A stretch of 64,000 bases of DNA from Collinsella sp. AF08-23 (GCF_003479805.1 NZ_QUHV01000008.1:44366-108365); one strand, 5' to 3'; shown: positions 47,558-56,975, numbered from the stretch's first letter. A program made the numbers and translations. Notes: generated by a model not told the origin, from the letters alone.

Positions 47558-48463
47558 TTAAGCGTCAAACCGCTCCAACAATGCGTCCAAGAAGGCATTG
47601 CCGTCGACATATCCTCCGGAATCGAACTCGGCCTCCGAACGACCCAGGCGGTTCATGAGGCGCTCATGGGGAGCCTCACGTTCGACATCAGAGCGGGAAT
47701 TAGACGGAAGGCACTGCATCACATCGCAGATGGCGTCCCAGCGGCGCTGGGTAAGCTCGGAGTCGAAATGCGGGCTCAGGCCGAAGGGCTCGCGCAGGAG
47801 TGCCTCCAGGTATCCCCTATCCCCCAGGGCCGTGCGGGACGCGGGCAACTCGAGCTCGAAGGCCAGGCAGACGGCGCCCACGAGGCCGTCGAGCGACCCG
47901 GGGCGCTCATCGCGCGCAAGGCACCGGCGCTCGCCGAACGCTCCGAACGCCGTGTCGGAGATCTCCCCGCGCGAGAACTCGGCGGGATCGATACCCAACA
48001 CCGCCCCGCAGCTCGATTGGTTGAACACACGCAGGATATCCACCTTGTCGGCGTCCCGCGTGATGGTGCAAAAGAGGCGCTCGCGAGCGCCCAGGTCCGA
48101 TGGGAGCCTAAAGTCGCTGTGCAGGGCGACGGCGCGCTCGATGATGTGCGCCCATTCCGGATCGCGAGTGAAGCTTCCCATCTCGTCCTTGAGCACCTGG
48201 ATCCCAAGCGCCGCATGGCTGCATGAGTCCGCGTCGCTGAACGTCCCCCATTGGCACAGCTGCTCGAACCGACCGATGTCGTGCAGCAGGCCGCACAACC
48301 ATGCGAGGTCGACGTCGGCCGGGGGCAGGCCCTCCCCTCGCGCGATCTCGGCGCACAGCTTGGCAACCTCATAGGTGTGCTCGACCTTGAGCGCGATACG
48401 TTCATCCGAAACGTCGTAACGAGCGACATAAGTATTGAATGCATCTAAGCACGATTCACGCAT
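47558..48463 (-). CDS. HD-domain phosphohydrolase
   Basis: 301-aa protein with an N-terminal HD domain: HTYEVAKLCAEIA supplies the first histidine and WLCGLLHDIGRFEQ the HD pair, with ITRDADKVDILRV carrying the last aspartate. Such proteins remove phosphate from nucleotides or similar substrates; the substrate is unknown. The C-terminal ~110 residues are not recognised. The ATG at 48463 overlaps the end of an upstream gene fragment. Confidence 0.8.
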   Translation of the reverse strand: MRESCLDAFNTYVARYDVSDERIALKVEHTYEVAKLCAEIARGEGLPPADVDLAWLCGLLHDIGRFEQLCQWGTFSDADSCSHAALGIQVLKDEMGSFTRDPEWAHIIERAVALHSDFRLPSDLGARERLFCTITRDADKVDILRVFNQSSCGAVLGIDPAEFSRGEISDTAFGAFGERRCLARDERPGSLDGLVGAVCLAFELELPASRTALGDRGYLEALLREPFGLSPHFDSELTQRRWDAICDVMQCLPSNSRSDVEREAPHERLMNRLGRSEAEFDSGGYVDGNAFLDALLERFDA

Positions 48464-48602
48464 AACATCCCCAAAACAAATAGCCGCCGGTAACGACGAT
48501 GTGGTCGAGCGCGCCCAGGCCGCCGTTGACCATCGTGCCCTCGAATCGCCGAATAGCGTCCATTGCAATCTCCACTACCGCCAAATCCTTTTCTTGGTCG
48601 AA
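48456..48602 (-). pseudogene. C-terminal fragment of an unidentified, possibly actin-like protein
   Basis: A 48-codon open stretch without a start, ending just inside the HD gene. It contains VVEIAMDAIRRFEGTMVNGG and then ALDHIVVTGGY, similar to the LVGGG end of ParM/StbA-type actin-like ATPases, but is too short for a firm call. Neither the upstream part nor a partner gene is present in 48603-48737. Confidence 0.3.
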
Positions 48603-48737
48603 TCAGATTCCAGGACGGAGGCCGCGCTTTTTCAAAGCGCTCTTGCACCACTATTCGCTACGCGATCCGTTTCGTTAGCTCGCCAGCATCTTCTAGGTAT
48701 CTCCAAGCGGTCTGCAGCCACAGTATCGACAGGAGAC

Positions 48738-49415
48738 CTACGCAAACGCCTTTCGATCGAGCTGCTTTTTAAACGACTGAGTGAAATTCCGGCGATTGCC
48801 GAAAAACCGCTCATGGGTCCTCGATTGCCTGCCAGCATCATAGTCCTCGGAAACGCGCAGAACCGTGCATACGTAGTCCGCCACTTGGAGAAGCCTGCGG
48901 GCATTAGGATCGGCGTGCCGATAGTCCGCGACGTTCTTAGCGAGCACAAAATCCAACGCATCATGCAGCGCCGCGCTCACAGCGCCCTGACCATTGTCGT
49001 AATACACGGCGATGGCATCGAAGGCCTGGAAATACGACAGGCTATCGAAGATGAGCAGAGCGAGGTCCCGCCTCAACCTCGCCTCGAGCTCGTTTCTGTT
49101 ATGGACGGTCGCGCCGTCGTACCGCAGCGCGAAAAACGAGATCGGAAGCTCTCGAACAAAGCGGGATAATTGGGTCAGCAGGCGCTTCCTATCACCAGGT
49201 GAGACATTGGCATACCCCTCGTTGCCGTGAAGGAGGTCCTTGCCGTGAAAAGGTACGTCGGGCAGGCCCGCCTCCGACAAGCGAGCCCTGTATCGAGCAA
49301 TGGCGTCCTCGATGTCGGCGCTATGGTCGTGAAGGACGACGGCGACGAGGTAGCGCCCCTCAGATAGGTCCTGGTTGCCGGTCTCGTCGATGTGCAGATT
49401 TAAACGTTCGGCCAT
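48738..49415 (-). CDS. DUF3800 domain protein
   Basis: 225-aa protein of a family of unknown function, common in mobile and defence regions and predicted to have an RNase H-like fold. The start LNLHIDETGNQDLSEGRYLV fits the family's DESG motif (here DETG), and ADYVCTVLRV near the C-terminus holds the second conserved acidic position. The ATG at 49415 is 14 bases downstream of a transcription terminator belonging to a structured RNA upstream, so the protein is probably expressed by read-through or a separate start. Confidence 0.8.
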   Translation of the reverse strand: MAERLNLHIDETGNQDLSEGRYLVAVVLHDHSADIEDAIARYRARLSEAGLPDVPFHGKDLLHGNEGYANVSPGDRKRLLTQLSRFVRELPISFFALRYDGATVHNRNELEARLRRDLALLIFDSLSYFQAFDAIAVYYDNGQGAVSAALHDALDFVLAKNVADYRHADPNARRLLQVADYVCTVLRVSEDYDAGRQSRTHERFFGNRRNFTQSFKKQLDRKAFA

Positions 49416-49428
49416 GGACCCCCTGTGT

Positions 49429-49556
49429 AAAGAAAATGGCGAGGTACGAACCTCGCCAATCTGACACCTACGGAACTAACGCTCCTTCGGTGGCTTTATG
49501 GTCTCACATCCAAGGTCGCATAGCAAGACCGCCTCAGATACGAATCGGCATAAAGA
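49429..49556 (-). ncRNA. Structured RNA directly upstream of the DUF3800 gene
   Basis: On the minus strand a closing stem CTTTATG/CATAAAG (49549-49555 with 49494-49500) encloses a GGTC/GACC hairpin (49514-49530). A second stem CACC/GGTG (49465-49468, 49489-49492) encloses a GGA/TCC hairpin. The 3' end is a perfect terminator, GGCGAGG-TTCGTA-CCTCGCC followed by ATTTTCTTT (49429-49457). Comparative work has described several RNA motifs linked to DUF3800 genes; whether this is one of those classes needs a covariance search. The 5' end is not fixed. Confidence 0.55.
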
Positions 49557-49722
49557 CGTTGCCTGTTCTCCCACTCTGCACTGCAACCCTGCATCTTTCG
49601 AATCTTAAAACTGACCGACTTTATTGGCCTAATTATCCGCATCTCCATGGAGCCGTCGGATCACGTCGGAAAAGTTGGCGTAAGCGAGGTCGATAAAGGG
49701 ACGGCCGCCGTGGAGTCGCGGG

Positions 49723-50436
49723 CTAACTGCGCCTCGGCGAGGAAGCCCGATCCTGCGCACCTCCACTTGCCATGCCTTTATCCGCAGGGCTGTCGCAATC
49801 AATATGGCAACGATCAGCGTACCATTCGTCTGAGACAATTACCTTATGGAGCATTTGAAGGTGGAGTTCGACATAGTGGCAGAATGCTTTGCCGCACCCC
49901 ACAAGAGACGCATTGTTCCTCTCGATGGGAACCGCTCCAAAATTAAACTCGACTTCACATCCCTCCCCAGGCACACCCATACCCGGCAGGATATCAGTTG
50001 AGAAGTGGACGAATCCAGATGTTGCCTTGTACACGTCTTCCACCTCTGGATCGAACTCACTTAGCAAGTATTGAAGTCTTCCGTCGGTCATATTTTTACC
50101 AGAGCGATCTTTAAGTCTGTTCACGGGCACTCCACGAAACACCTGCTTGAGAAAATCCACTTGGTCTTTCGCGACGAATAGCGCTAGCGTCCGAAGGCAA
50201 ACGCCAACCTGTGCCCTGAGGAGTTGTGCGACGCAAACGAAATTCCTCGTCTTAAGCATTGGGATGAACCCGTCTATCAGTCTCATCACATACTCAGAAC
50301 TGGAAGCAAGGTATAGATCCCATTGGGTAAAAACGCAGCCCATGAATGGGATCACCGCATCTCTCTCTTCGACTCTCAAACTCCTCAGAGCTATTTCTAT
50401 ATTCTCAGCTTCCTGTTTGAACTGTTCACTGTTCAA
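49723..50436 (-). CDS. Unknown helical protein (possible HEPN/DUF5677-like)
   Basis: 237-aa protein, mostly helical by composition, with AQLLRAQVGVCLRTLALFVA and YKATSGFVHFS. These two elements recall the helix and Y-x-x-x-S-x-x-VH motif of DUF5677/HEPN-type proteins, but no certain catalytic motif is seen. The start is TTG at 50436, 6 bases after a perfect GGAGG; the frame runs further upstream without any binding site. No partner gene is adjacent. Confidence 0.55.
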   Translation of the reverse strand: MNSEQFKQEAENIEIALRSLRVEERDAVIPFMGCVFTQWDLYLASSSEYVMRLIDGFIPMLKTRNFVCVAQLLRAQVGVCLRTLALFVAKDQVDFLKQVFRGVPVNRLKDRSGKNMTDGRLQYLLSEFDPEVEDVYKATSGFVHFSTDILPGMGVPGEGCEVEFNFGAVPIERNNASLVGCGKAFCHYVELHLQMLHKVIVSDEWYADRCHIDCDSPADKGMASGGAQDRASSPRRS

Positions 50437-51171
50437 GACATTCCTCCAAACACGAATTCCCTCAAATCCGGTATAGGCGAGGATTCGAAAGCCGAGATCT
50501 CGTCCAACAAATATGCGCATCCAGTCGATGTGTCCGCGCTCGAAACCAATCCGACTGTTTCAGAATGATGGCACAAGTAAAAACGATGAAGATTCGGCAA
50601 CATCCCAGAATTAATATCAACCATGAGAGAGCTGTTTGAAGGGCAACAATAGCAGTGGGCACCTTACAACAACGCCACGCCAGCGAGGGAGCGACCCCGC
50701 TACGGAAAAGTCACCCTCGCTCTGCTTGGATCGAGTAAAACGATACCGCCTGCGACAACGTTGCATTACTTTCCCAAAACGACCCATAATGAAGCACACC
50801 AACGGCAACAATTCCAAATGCGAAATATACCGCTGAGTTACCTTTTTAACACCCCTTTAACAACCCAATGCCACATAACCCGCAAATGGCACCTCCACCG
50901 TCTGAGCGGCAGGAACGCCACTTATCGACTCGTTAAGACTGACCGGTACGCGATGTAAGCAATGGGGTTATGAACGTTATTGAGCGGCACAGGAAGTACG
51001 GGCGGTCAACTCGATGGACGCGGGCGGTCGCAACGCTTCCTGTTATTCGGATGGGCCCAACGAGCCCCGCCGATCATCGCCGAACATGTCGTCGACTGGA
51101 AGGAGGCCCGTTGTTTTTAGCGTACGACTTGCATTGTGCAACACCCCTCCTCTCCCTCGAAAGGACATGCC
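50437..51171. other. Gene-poor stretch with one hairpin
   Basis: No convincing gene. AGCGAGGG and CCCTCGCT (50682-50721) can pair around a 24-base loop. The base composition is lower in GC than the core genome. A basic Arg-rich open stretch near 50970-51170 lacks a binding site and conserved features. Confidence 0.4.
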
Positions 51172-51612
51172 ATGCTGTGGAAACGAACTTGCCTCCGTGC
51201 CGTAAGCTCGGAGGCAATCATTGCTGTTTCTATCGTAACCTTTGCATCAGGAGATGCCAACACCGTCATCAACGACGTGCTCGTTCCCGTCATTGCTTAC
51301 ACCGCAGCAGCCCTGCTGCTTGCAAAATGCGGGGCTAAGATTGTCAGACATTTCGTCGACATTTTCGATGGCCTGACCGATCTTATCCGCGCTGCAGTGA
51401 GGACGCTGAGGACCTGGAGGCACCGCATGGATACTGCGTGTCCAGAGCCCGATGAGGCCCCCTCCCTCAATATGAGCCCCCGCCATGACAAGACCGACCC
51501 TACCGAGAGGCCCAAGCCCAAGCCTTCGTCAGTGCGAAGCATGAGGAAAAGACCCCACCCTCATCGCAAGAACAGGAAGCGCCCCCGCAGCAGTAAGAAG
51601 CAAACGCGCTAG
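51172..51612 (+). CDS. Small hypothetical membrane protein with basic tail
   Basis: 146 aa. Hydrophobic segments occupy about residues 10-27 and 35-52 (VLVPVIAYTAAALLLAKCG), followed by an amphipathic helix and a 60-residue tail rich in Lys, Arg and Pro (KPKPSSVRSMRKRPHPHRKN). The ATG at 51172 lies after AAAGGA. The family is not recognised. A strong hairpin follows the gene. Confidence 0.5.
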   Translation: MLWKRTCLRAVSSEAIIAVSIVTFASGDANTVINDVLVPVIAYTAAALLLAKCGAKIVRHFVDIFDGLTDLIRAAVRTLRTWRHRMDTACPEPDEAPSLNMSPRHDKTDPTERPKPKPSSVRSMRKRPHPHRKNRKRPRSSKKQTR

Positions 51613-51656
51613 GCTTCCAGTGCGCAACACGCTCAAATAGCGCAACGCATCCCGCT

Positions 51657-51694
51657 GAGGCCGGTTCCGCAAGCCGCAGAGCGGAACCGGCCTC
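51657..51694. terminator. Strong hairpin after the 51172-51612 gene
   Basis: GAGGCCGGTTCCGC and GCGGAACCGGCCTC form a 14-base-pair stem with a 10-base loop 45 bases after the stop. No T-run follows, so it may not terminate by itself. Confidence 0.5.
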
Positions 51695-51750
51695 GAGCCC
51701 ATAGATCACAAGCGGAAAATAGGATATCTTGTGCTCTTTCTGCTCGATTC

Positions 51751-51984
51751 TCAGTGACCACGATGCTCAAAAAGCAGCGACCATTCGGACCAGTTCTCAG
51801 TGAACATCAACAACACCGATACGAAACCGGCGAATCGACCTGCACCGATGACGCGAGACACCCGGCTAGGCTGCATACCCCCCATGAACGGAGTGTGCTT
51901 GAGAGTCATCTTGGCAAGCGATACCGGGGCGACCGCCGCGCAGTAGTCAAGAACGAATATGCTAGCAAATGCTCCGATCGCCAA
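51751..51984 (-). CDS. Possible small membrane protein
   Basis: 77 aa from a TTG start, with a hydrophobic helix at the N-terminus (AIGAFASIFVLDYCAAVAPV) that would be preceded by FWISVVL if an earlier start were used. No clear start with a binding site exists in frame; a GGAGGAGGGG site upstream points to a different frame. It could be the end of a broken gene. Confidence 0.3.
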   Translation of the reverse strand: MAIGAFASIFVLDYCAAVAPVSLAKMTLKHTPFMGGMQPSRVSRVIGAGRFAGFVSVLLMFTENWSEWSLLFEHRGH

Positions 51985-52122
51985 GACAACCGAGATCCAA
52001 AACTTAGTCTTGTGCGTGAGCTTGCTTCAATCCCCTCCTCCAAATGCGAAATATTATTGACCGGAGAGTCTCCCGTCCACCATGCGAAGCTTGACGATGG
52101 GTACCAAAAGCAAGAATAAACG

Positions 52123-52566
52123 TTAGCGCTCCAAGCCGCCGCGCTCGTCGGCGGCCGCCCAGAACTCGCCGGCGAAGCGGGGGTCGGACGCGGCCATGAA
52201 GGCGTTGGTGGCGATCCAGCCGGAGGGGGTGCCGGTGTCGTAGCCGGACAGAGGGTCGATGACGACGGCGTACATGGCCTCGCGGTCCAGGCTGCACGCC
52301 ATGGCGTCGGTCAGCTGGATCTCGCCGCCCTTGCCGGGCTGCTGGTTGGCGAGGAGCTCCATCACGAGCGGGGAGAGCAGGTAGCGGCCCACGATGTAGA
52401 GGTTCGAGGGCGCCGCCTCGGGGCTCGGCTTCTCCACCAGGCCGCCGATGCGCCACACGGAGCCGGGCTCGGTCTCCCCCGCTCCCTCACAGCCCTCGAG
52501 CGTGCCCACGAAGCCGCCGGCGATGACGCCGTAGCGGTCCACCTGCTCGGGCGCGCAGCCGGACTC
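52123..52566 (-). pseudogene. 3' fragment of UTP-glucose-1-phosphate uridylyltransferase (galU)
   Basis: About 145 codons corresponding to the C-terminal half of GalU: VDRYGVIAGG, VEKPSPEAAPSNLYIVGRYL, GKGGEIQLTDAM and GYDTGTPSGWIATN. The N-terminal half with the nucleotide-binding GxGTR loop is missing; the fragment begins 8 bases after the rmlB stop with no start codon in context. A remnant of a polysaccharide locus. Confidence 0.8.
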
Positions 52567-52573
52567 ACCTCCC

Positions 52574-53707
<1,134 letters not shown>

Positions 53708-53781
53708 TCATCCCTCATATCGACATGAAGGGGCTCGGCGCCGTCTCATAAGACAGCCAATCCCGTCCCGGGGCAAACGTC

Positions 53782-53958
53782 CTAATGCGCATCGATTCTC
53801 TGCTGCATTTTGGAAAGCATCTCGGGAAATCCCAGATCATCCAGCAAGTGGGCCCCCGCAGCGTTTACCTCTAAATAATTCCTTACAAAATCCGTTACAT
53901 CGCGCGAGAAGCCATAGAACTCTTCTTCCGTAAGAAAGCGTTCGAGCATCCGGATCAT
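53782..53958 (-). CDS. Small hypothetical protein after a sugar-transferase remnant
   Basis: 58 aa starting MIRMLERFLTEEEFYGFSRD and ending in QQRIDAH. It begins 4 bases after the stop of the upstream sugar-transferase fragment. Composition is protein-like with predicted helices, but no family is recognised; it could be the end of a larger gene. Confidence 0.4.
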   Translation of the reverse strand: MIRMLERFLTEEEFYGFSRDVTDFVRNYLEVNAAGAHLLDDLGFPEMLSKMQQRIDAH

Positions 53959-53962
53959 CTTG

Positions 53963-54124
53963 CTACAGGTCCAGCCGCACCATGTCGTCGAAGTCCACGT
54001 CCGAGCGGCCGCCCACCTGCCAGGGGCCGGTGAGGCCCGGCTTCACGGCCAGGCGCTGCATGGCCCACTCGTCGTACTGCGCGACCTCGCGCGGCAGCGG
54101 CGGGCGCGGGCCCACCACGGACAT
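53963..54124 (-). pseudogene. C-terminal fragment of an exopolysaccharide sugar transferase (first copy)
   Basis: 53 codons matching the catalytic end of initiating sugar-phosphate transferases (WcaJ/RfbP type): SVVGPRPPLPREVAQYDEW, VKPGLTGPWQVGGRS and DMVRLDL, then a stop. The membrane part and the first catalytic half are absent. The frame upstream shows VLTKGM before SVVGPRP and then hits a stop, exactly where a ~0.2-kb repeat begins. Confidence 0.8.
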
Positions 54125-54351
54125 CCCTTTTGTCAAGACGAAAAAACAGGATTACCTGCAGAAATGCTCCGACTGGATAGTTGAATTATCTGCCTTCTGG
54201 AGTTTTGACCTCCAGGCTTTTACAGCTCATGCCGACCGTCATTGGCGATGAACCGGCTCCGAAAAGCTGCCTCTGACTCGGATAGCAAATCGTCCCATTG
54301 GGGCATTTCCCAATGGGACGATTCTTTGCAAACAGCTTGCAGCTACACAAA
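54118..54351. repeat. ~0.23-kb direct repeat, copy A
   Basis: Matches 60496-60733 in the same orientation at roughly 85 percent identity over about 210 bases, from CCCTTTTGTCAAGAC at the left to ACACAAACCC at the right. It includes a hairpin, ATCGTCCCATTGGG and CCCAATGGGACGAT (54288-54322). Its left edge abuts a truncated sugar transferase, as in copy B. Confidence 0.8.
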
Positions 54352-54413
54352 CCCTAACCAGATCAAGCCAAATGGTGCCGCTCAACCAGGGGGTCCTAGC
54401 GCTTCGTCATAAA

Positions 54414-54719
54414 TTACTTCACCTCGGAAAGGATGCCGGCCGTCACCTTTCCAACAGGAAGCTCCAGCCAATTGTCCTTCGCCCTGGAAAGCTGGTGGAC
54501 GCAACGCCTGTCCGAGAAGACCTTTTCAAGACGAGCGCACACGTCAGCCCAACCCTCTTCGTGCATCGATCCGGCGCCGAAGCGCAGCAGAGCCCGCATC
54601 TTCTCGGCAACCATCTGCTCTTCGCTGTTTGGAACGCCCTTGACCGACTCTTTGAAACGTTGGAAGCCCGTATGGCCACCCGCATGCCTGCTCTGTAGAA
54701 ATATATTGCTGGTCCGCAT
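54414..54719 (-). CDS. Hypothetical 101-aa protein
   Basis: Predicted helical protein containing GFQRFKESVKGVPNSEEQMV and LELPVGKVTAGILSEVK. Codon use resembles real genes of the region, but the start at 54719 has only a weak binding site and no family is recognised. It may be the C-terminal part of a longer broken gene. Confidence 0.4.
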   Translation of the reverse strand: MRTSNIFLQSRHAGGHTGFQRFKESVKGVPNSEEQMVAEKMRALLRFGAGSMHEEGWADVCARLEKVFSDRRCVHQLSRAKDNWLELPVGKVTAGILSEVK

Positions 54720-54849
54720 TTCCGCGGAGCAGGCAGATATTCAGCCGAAAAGGAAGCAACGCAAAAGAAAGCCAACGCGCAGCCAAGCCCCTATCCCGGC
54801 AATGCCACAAACGCTGTCAAAAGCTTTACGAATGCGTTAAGGTTTTAAC

Positions 54850-55284
54850 ATGGCACTCTTCAACGACATATACGACATCGCAGCCGACGGGTACGGGATA
54901 ATCACCGCCGCGCAGGCTCCTGCGGCGCGGCCACGGCGTGTACAAGCTCGCGCGCTAGGCGCCCACGTCCTACAACGCCTACGCCGAAGCCGTGGCGCTC
55001 GGGGGCGGCGGGACCTACCTGCATGGCGAGCCCGTGTTCGCCATGCACGGCCTGGCGCTGGTCGACCCGCGCGCAATCGAGGTCGCGACGCCGAAGCGGG
55101 CGCGCCCAAGGGCGAGCGCACCACGTCCTACGAGGACATCCCCTCCCAGCGCGTGGCCGACGCCATAAAGTCCTGCGGCGGATCGGAGATGCCCGCCCGG
55201 CTCCTCGAGACCACCAAGCAGGCGTGCGGCGAGGGCCTGGTCACCGCCGGTGAGTACGAAGGATTGGAAAGGGAGCTGGCATGA
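54850..55284 (+). pseudogene. Decayed AbiEi-type antitoxin gene
   Basis: The start reads FNDIYDIAADGYGIITAAQA, the winged-helix N-terminus of AbiEi antitoxins. The next part continues in another frame as GHGVYKLAR, a stop, then SYNAYAEAVALGGGGTYLHG and HGLALVDPRAIEVATPKRAR. The end returns to the first frame with GERTTSYEDIPSQRVADAI and GLVTAGEYEGLERELA. Two frame changes, one stop and short deletions show that the gene is dead. The partner toxin is truncated just downstream. Confidence 0.75.
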
Positions 55285-55388
55285 CGCGGCCTATAACGCC
55301 CAACAGCAGAAGGAACCTGGACCTCGCCATAGACAGGCTCTGCGCGAAAACTGGCGACGAGCCAGGCCGTGCGAACGGTGACGTTTGA
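55281..55388 (+). pseudogene. Truncated AbiEii-type toxin gene
   Basis: 35 codons starting MTRPITPNSRRNLDLAIDRL, overlapping the antitoxin stop by four bases (ATGA), the usual AbiE arrangement. The nucleotidyltransferase core (G-G-x-x-x-x DxD region) is missing. Only the first residues of an AbiEii-like toxin remain. The 239 bases to the next gene hold nothing recognisable. Confidence 0.55.
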
Positions 55389-55627
55389 TCCTGATGGGCT
55401 GGAGACATAAAGCACCGCCCGCAAACCAGCAAGATTGCCGAAGGGTGCAGATACAAGGCCGGCGAATTAAACCTCTGAGGACGGGCGACGAAGGGCACAG
55501 ATACCCTCACCAGCGCACCCGCCGCCCGATAACGACCAAGTATGTTTCAGGTGACCGCGAACCGACCGTAGCCAACCGCAAGCTGACCGCCCCCAACCGG
55601 TAGCCATGCGAGAAACGAGGACAATTC

Positions 55628-55948
55628 ATGGAGTCAAAATACGAGGAGATGGCCCGGCGGATGAGGGCCGACGGCGTAAGCGAGGAGATGATAGCCAGGT
55701 TCGTCGCGGAGGAGGTAGAGGAAGACGAGTTCCGCCGCAGCAAGGGCGTCACCGAGATCGAGGCGTTGCGGGAATGGAAGAAGATCCCCGAGCATATCCG
55801 CAAGCTGCTGCTCGCCAACGCGTTCTGCCATAACTGCGGCACGACGGAGTTCGCGCCCGGCTACACGCTGCGCATGCGTCACGAGCGCGTGCTCGTTGAG
55901 GGTTGCTGCACGGAATGCGAAGCCGAAGTAGCAAGGCTTTGCGATTAG
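55628..55948 (+). CDS. Small protein with paired cysteines
   Basis: 106 aa. The N-terminal half is helical and acidic (MARRMRADGVSEEMIARFV). The C-terminal half has CHNCG and CCTEC, four cysteines that could bind zinc. ATG at 55628 follows GAGGA. No family is recognised; the intact frame and binding site support a real gene. Confidence 0.6.
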   Translation: MESKYEEMARRMRADGVSEEMIARFVAEEVEEDEFRRSKGVTEIEALREWKKIPEHIRKLLLANAFCHNCGTTEFAPGYTLRMRHERVLVEGCCTECEAEVARLCD

Positions 55949-56080
55949 CCGTTCACGAAGTCCTGCTGGGAATAGGTAGCTGCTGGATGATCAGCGCCCC
56001 CGGGAACCGGGATGCCCCCAACCGTTGGGCCAATCCCTCTAACGAGAAAGTCCGTCATTATCACAACTTGCCAATCCCTC

Positions 56081-56380
56081 CTACCTGAACAGCTCGTCGT
56101 GACCACCAGTGCGCTCGAAGAAGGCGACCTCGTCGTTGGCCGACCATATCACCAGCCAATCGCCGGCGTTCGCCACGTGGCACTCGTTCCTCCCGGCCCA
56201 ACTACCGCTCAGGCGGTGCATGTTGTGGCGGCGTTTGAGAGTCTCCAGCGACTCGGGGGTGTTCTCCAGCACCAGGTCGATGAGCTTCTGCAGCTCAGCT
56301 AAATCCCAATTGCGCCGCTTCGCCTTCTTTTTGAGGTCGCGAGAGAATGCAGCGGAGAAATCTGCCGTGAGCCTGCCCAT
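56081..56380 (-). CDS. YafQ/RelE-family mRNA interferase toxin
   Basis: 99-aa toxin of the YafQ branch. Family motifs are visible: FSRDLKKKAKRRNWDLAELQ, HRLSGSWAGRNECHV and the end FFERTGGHDELF, with the catalytic histidines in place. YafQ cuts mRNA in the ribosome. It overlaps the upstream antitoxin by one base (TAATG), the usual antitoxin-first order. Confidence 0.88.
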   Translation of the reverse strand: MGRLTADFSAAFSRDLKKKAKRRNWDLAELQKLIDLVLENTPESLETLKRRHNMHRLSGSWAGRNECHVANAGDWLVIWSANDEVAFFERTGGHDELFR

Positions 56381-56652
56381 TAGGCCATCGCTGCCGCGAT
56401 GAGATCGGCTGCGTTGTCAAAGCGGCCTTTCTCGCCAGAGGACAGAAAGGCGTCGCCCTCGCGGATAGCCTCTAGGCTCTCGATGCTGGGCTCGTCGGGA
56501 GCGAAGGTCAGGGGGATGCGGCGCGTGTTCACCATCTGCTTGTAAAACGCGCGCGTGACCGATGAGAGATCAAGGCCGTAGTAATCGGCCACCTCGGAAG
56601 CACCGCGCTTCAAGTCGTCGTCAACGCGTATGGTCAAAGTAGAGCTAGACAT
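56380..56652 (-). CDS. DinJ/RelB-family antitoxin
   Basis: 90-aa ribbon-helix-helix protein: LTIRVDDDLKRGASEVADYY is the DNA-binding part and LDLSSVTRAFYKQMV the second helix, followed by a toxin-binding tail. ATG at 56652 has TAGGAG upstream. It is expected to bind the palindrome that overlaps its own promoter. Confidence 0.9.
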   Translation of the reverse strand: MSSSTLTIRVDDDLKRGASEVADYYGLDLSSVTRAFYKQMVNTRRIPLTFAPDEPSIESLEAIREGDAFLSSGEKGRFDNAADLIAAAMA

Positions 56653-56665
56653 GATACTCCTATCG

Positions 56666-56710
56666 ACGTATGTGCAGATATATTATACTGCACATACGTT
56701 AGCTCCTCAA
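56666..56710 (-). promoter_or_regulatory. Promoter with perfect palindromic operator of dinJ-yafQ
   Basis: On the minus strand TTGAGG (56705-56710) and TATAAT (56682-56687) are 17 bases apart. ACGTATGTGCAG and its perfect complement CTGCACATACGT (56666-56677, 56688-56699) flank the -10 box, a clear autoregulatory operator. Confidence 0.8.
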
Positions 56711-56741
56711 GCAAGGCTGACCAGTCCATTAGTTGCAAAAC

Positions 56742-56895
56742 CACGCCTATAGGCAGGAGGCGCCGACGCCGTCCATTCCCTCCTCGCCGAGGGGCCGAGG
56801 GTTAGTCGAGCCTAATCGGCCTCTCGGGCCTCTTCCTCCCCAAACAGTACGGGCAGTAGCCCGGCTTGGCCCTCACCCTGTCGCGGACGGCCATC
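56742..56895. repeat. Direct repeat containing the zinc-ribbon gene end, copy 1
   Basis: Matches 63182-63399 in the same orientation at about 90 percent identity, beginning CACGCCTATAGGCAGGAGGC. The copy is split by the IS insertion and resumes at about 58618. Confidence 0.85.
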
Positions 56896-56896
56896 T
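56802..56896 (-). pseudogene. 3' end of an interrupted zinc-ribbon protein gene
   Basis: Encodes AVRDRVRAKPGYCPYC followed by GRKRPERPIRLD and a stop. It continues the reading frame that is cut at 58624 by the insertion sequence; see the 5' part at 58624-59048. Confidence 0.8.
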
Positions 56897-56975
56897 GTGT
56901 ATTTGGTCAAGTAAAAGTTTCCGAAAGGGACTGCGGTGGTGATCCTGGACCAAAACGGGACAGGAAGGAAGCCGC

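Noticed and set aside
54288..54322. Hairpin in repeat A as a simple terminator
   Set aside because: It is followed by no T-run on the minus strand and is conserved as part of the whole repeat, so a terminator alone does not explain it.
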